Source: Sphingomonadaceae bacterium (lineage in GTDB: Bacteria > Pseudomonadota > Alphaproteobacteria > Sphingomonadales > Sphingomonadaceae). From it: DNA of 7,256 bases. Position numbers and translations under genes: made by a program. The stretch spans positions 1 through 7,256 of the forward strand of contig JACDGO010000100.1 of NCBI GenBank assembly GCA_013821585.1, written 5' to 3'. The notes beneath the pieces are model-generated. The model saw nothing but the letters and a program-made list of their open reading frames with translations, was not told the origin of the DNA and did no database searches. Shown here in pieces: positions 5,438-7,256 of the stretch (its first letter is position 1; every line of letters begins with the position of its first letter).

Positions 5438-7237
5438 ATGTCCACCTACGCCGACCGCCTCTCTGCCCTCCGCGCGCAGCTCGCCGCCGACGCGCTCGAC
5501 GGGTTCGTCGTGCCGCTGACCGACGAGCATATGTCCGAATATGTCGGCGATTACGCCAAAAGGCTCGAGTGGCTGACCGGGTTCAAGGGATCGGCGGGGG
5601 CGGCGGTCGTGCTGCCGGCGGAAGCGGCGATCTTTGTCGACGGGCGCTACACGCTTCAGGTGCGCGCGCAGGTTTCGGCCGATCACTGGCAATATCAGGG
5701 CGTGCCGCAGACGAGCATCGCCGACTGGCTGAAGGACCATGCGCCCAAGGGCGGGCGGATCGGTTACGACCCTTGGCTGCACACGCGCGACTGGGTGAAG
5801 GCGGCGGGTGAGGCGCTCGCGGGCAAGGGCGCGGAGCTGGTTCCGGTGACGGCGAACCCGATCGACCGCGTCTGGGCCGAGCGCCCGGCGATGTCGCCCG
5901 CGAAACTTACCGTGCAGGCCGAAGACCTCGCCGGGCGCAACGCCGCCGATAAACGCCAGGAAATCGCCGACTGGCTGGCGAAGGAGGGCCTCGACGCGAC
6001 GGTGATGACCGCGCTCGATTCGATCGCATGGACCTTCAACCTGCGCGGCGCGGACGTCAGCCACACGCCGGTCGGGCTCGCCTTCGCGATCCTCAACGCG
6101 GACGCGACCGCCGATCTGTTCGTCGCGCCCGAGAAGATCGGGCCGGACGTCGCGCATCATCTCGGCAACGCGGTGCGGCTTCACCCGCGCGAAGCGTTCG
6201 CGCCCGCGCTCTCGGCGCTTGCCGGCAAGCGTGTCGCCGCAGACCCCGAGCGCGCGGTTGCCGCGGTGTTCGAAGCGCTGAGGAAGGGCGGCGCGACGAT
6301 CGTCACCGCGCGCGACCCCGCCGTGCTCGCCAAGGCAATCAAGAACAACGCCGAGCAGGCTGGCCAGCGCGCCGCGCAAGCGCGCGACGGCGCGGCGCTG
6401 AGCCGCTACCTCCACTGGCTTTCGGTCGAGGCGCCCAAGGGCGAGCTGACCGAGATCGCCGCGAGCGACCGGCTGCGCGCGTTCCGCGAGGAAGGCGGCA
6501 AGCTGCTCGACCTGAGCTTCGACACGATCTCAGGCGCTGGACAGCATGGCGCGATCATGCATTACAAAGCGAGCGCCGAGACCGATCGCCGCATCGATCC
6601 GTCGTCGGTCTATTTGTGCGATTCGGGCGGACAATATGCCGACGGCACGACCGATGTGACACGCACGATCTGGGTCGGCCCGGGCGACGCGCCCGCCGAA
6701 GTCCGCGACCGCTTCACACGCGTGCTCCAAGGGCACATCGCGCTCGCCCGCGCGGTTTTTCCGGAAGGAACGCGCGGCGGCCAGCTCGACGGCTTTGCGC
6801 GCCAGTTCCTGTGGAACGCGGGCCTCGACTACGCGCACGGCACCGGCCACGGCGTCGGCGCGTTCCTCGCGGTCCACGAAGGGCCGCAGCGTATTGCCAA
6901 GCCCGGCAGCGGCCAGCCCGGCACCGAAGAGCCGCTTCGCGCGGGCATGTTCCTCTCGAACGAGCCGGGATACTATAAGCCGGGCGAATACGGCATCCGC
7001 ATCGAGAACCTCGTGCTTGTCGAGACGCGCGAGATCGCGGGCGGCGAGCAGCCGATGCTCGGCTTCGAAACGCTGACCTTCGCGCCGATCGACCATACGA
7101 TGATCGACGCGGTGATATTGAGCGCGAACGAGCGCGACTGGCTCAACGCCTATCACGCAAAGGTTCTGGAAATCGTCGGGCCGCGGCTCGACGGCGACGC
7201 GAAGGCGTGGCTGACGGAGGCGTGCGCAGCGATCTGA
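5438..7237 (+). CDS. Aminopeptidase P family protein (Xaa-Pro aminopeptidase, M24B, three-domain type)
   Basis: A 599-residue cytosolic metallopeptidase expected to remove an N-terminal residue that precedes proline. Two creatinase-like N-terminal domains occupy about 1-150 (with FVDGRYTLQVRAQV) and about 155-310. The M24 'pita-bread' catalytic domain spans about 315-535, and a C-terminal extension of about 60 residues follows. The five metal ligands are visible: Asp395 (LCDSGGQY), Asp406 (TTDVTRT), His471 (GTGHGVG), Glu509 (SNEPGYY) and Glu523 (RIENL). His375 (IMHY) is the likely extra catalytic histidine. The set is complete, so the enzyme should be active, with two divalent metals (usually Mn). 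Its length and C-terminal extension match the eukaryotic XPNPEP1-like type rather than the roughly 440-residue E. coli PepP. The ATG at 5438 has AAGG nine bases upstream and gives the usual N-terminus (YADRLSALRAQL). It is transcribed away from the beta-propeller gene and probably has its own promoter. Confidence 0.94.
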   Translation: MSTYADRLSALRAQLAADALDGFVVPLTDEHMSEYVGDYAKRLEWLTGFKGSAGAAVVLPAEAAIFVDGRYTLQVRAQVSADHWQYQGVPQTSIADWLKDHAPKGGRIGYDPWLHTRDWVKAAGEALAGKGAELVPVTANPIDRVWAERPAMSPAKLTVQAEDLAGRNAADKRQEIADWLAKEGLDATVMTALDSIAWTFNLRGADVSHTPVGLAFAILNADATADLFVAPEKIGPDVAHHLGNAVRLHPREAFAPALSALAGKRVAADPERAVAAVFEALRKGGATIVTARDPAVLAKAIKNNAEQAGQRAAQARDGAALSRYLHWLSVEAPKGELTEIAASDRLRAFREEGGKLLDLSFDTISGAGQHGAIMHYKASAETDRRIDPSSVYLCDSGGQYADGTTDVTRTIWVGPGDAPAEVRDRFTRVLQGHIALARAVFPEGTRGGQLDGFARQFLWNAGLDYAHGTGHGVGAFLAVHEGPQRIAKPGSGQPGTEEPLRAGMFLSNEPGYYKPGEYGIRIENLVLVETREIAGGEQPMLGFETLTFAPIDHTMIDAVILSANERDWLNAYHAKVLEIVGPRLDGDAKAWLTEACAAI

Positions 7238-7253
7238 CGCGCTAAGGCGTCAG
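7234..7253 (+). terminator. Stem-loop at the end of the aminopeptidase P gene
   Basis: CTGACGC (7234-7240) and GCGTCAG (7247-7253) form a perfect seven-base inverted repeat around a GCTAAG loop. The left arm contains the TGA stop. The position suits an intrinsic terminator, but the window ends three bases later, so any following T-run cannot be seen. Confidence 0.4.
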
Positions 7254-7256
7254 CCG

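Noticed and set aside
5267..6415. The upstream half of the minus-strand open frame that runs from 6415 into the propeller gene
   Set aside because: It is antisense to the aminopeptidase P gene, Arg-rich and without motifs. The true start of the propeller gene is the signal-peptide ATG at 5265 in another frame.

Overview
The window is an ordinary-looking stretch of a high-GC (roughly two thirds G+C by eye) alphaproteobacterial chromosome. The best guess is a sphingomonad: the bactofilin, the glycine-zipper C-terminus and the dispersed-repeat-like palindrome all resemble what is common in Sphingomonas and relatives. This assignment is inference from recalled family resemblance. I see no mobile element, CRISPR array, rRNA or tRNA. 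High GC makes long open frames antisense to nearly every real gene; these are treated as shadows.

Layout. (1) Bases 1-75 are the 3' end of a plus-strand glycine-zipper protein. (2) A minus-strand bactofilin (93-488) converges on it. (3) Divergent from the bactofilin, a plus-strand two-gene operon (573-2056) encodes a Tat-exported sulfite-oxidase-family molybdoenzyme. Its stop overlaps (ATGA) the start of a small monohaem cytochrome c lipoprotein, as in SorAB-type sulfite:cytochrome c oxidoreductases. (4) Convergent with that operon, the minus strand carries an oligopeptidase B (2064-4217). Upstream of it in the same direction is a secreted YncE-like beta-propeller gene (4259-5265), broken by a one-base frameshift just after its signal peptide. 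(5) Divergent from these, a plus-strand three-domain aminopeptidase P (5438-7237) fills the rest of the window and ends in a stem-loop at the window edge.

How the genes fit together. The molybdoenzyme and cytochrome are a plausible functional pair: periplasmic oxidation of sulfite or a related substrate, with electrons passed to a membrane-tethered haem. Oligopeptidase B and aminopeptidase P are both cytosolic enzymes of peptide breakdown and may share a broad role, although they are divergently transcribed. The beta-propeller and the bactofilin have no clear link to their neighbours.

I found no convincing novel system. The points most worth checking are the frameshift in the beta-propeller gene, the lipoprotein form of the cytochrome partner, and the substituted specificity residues in oligopeptidase B.
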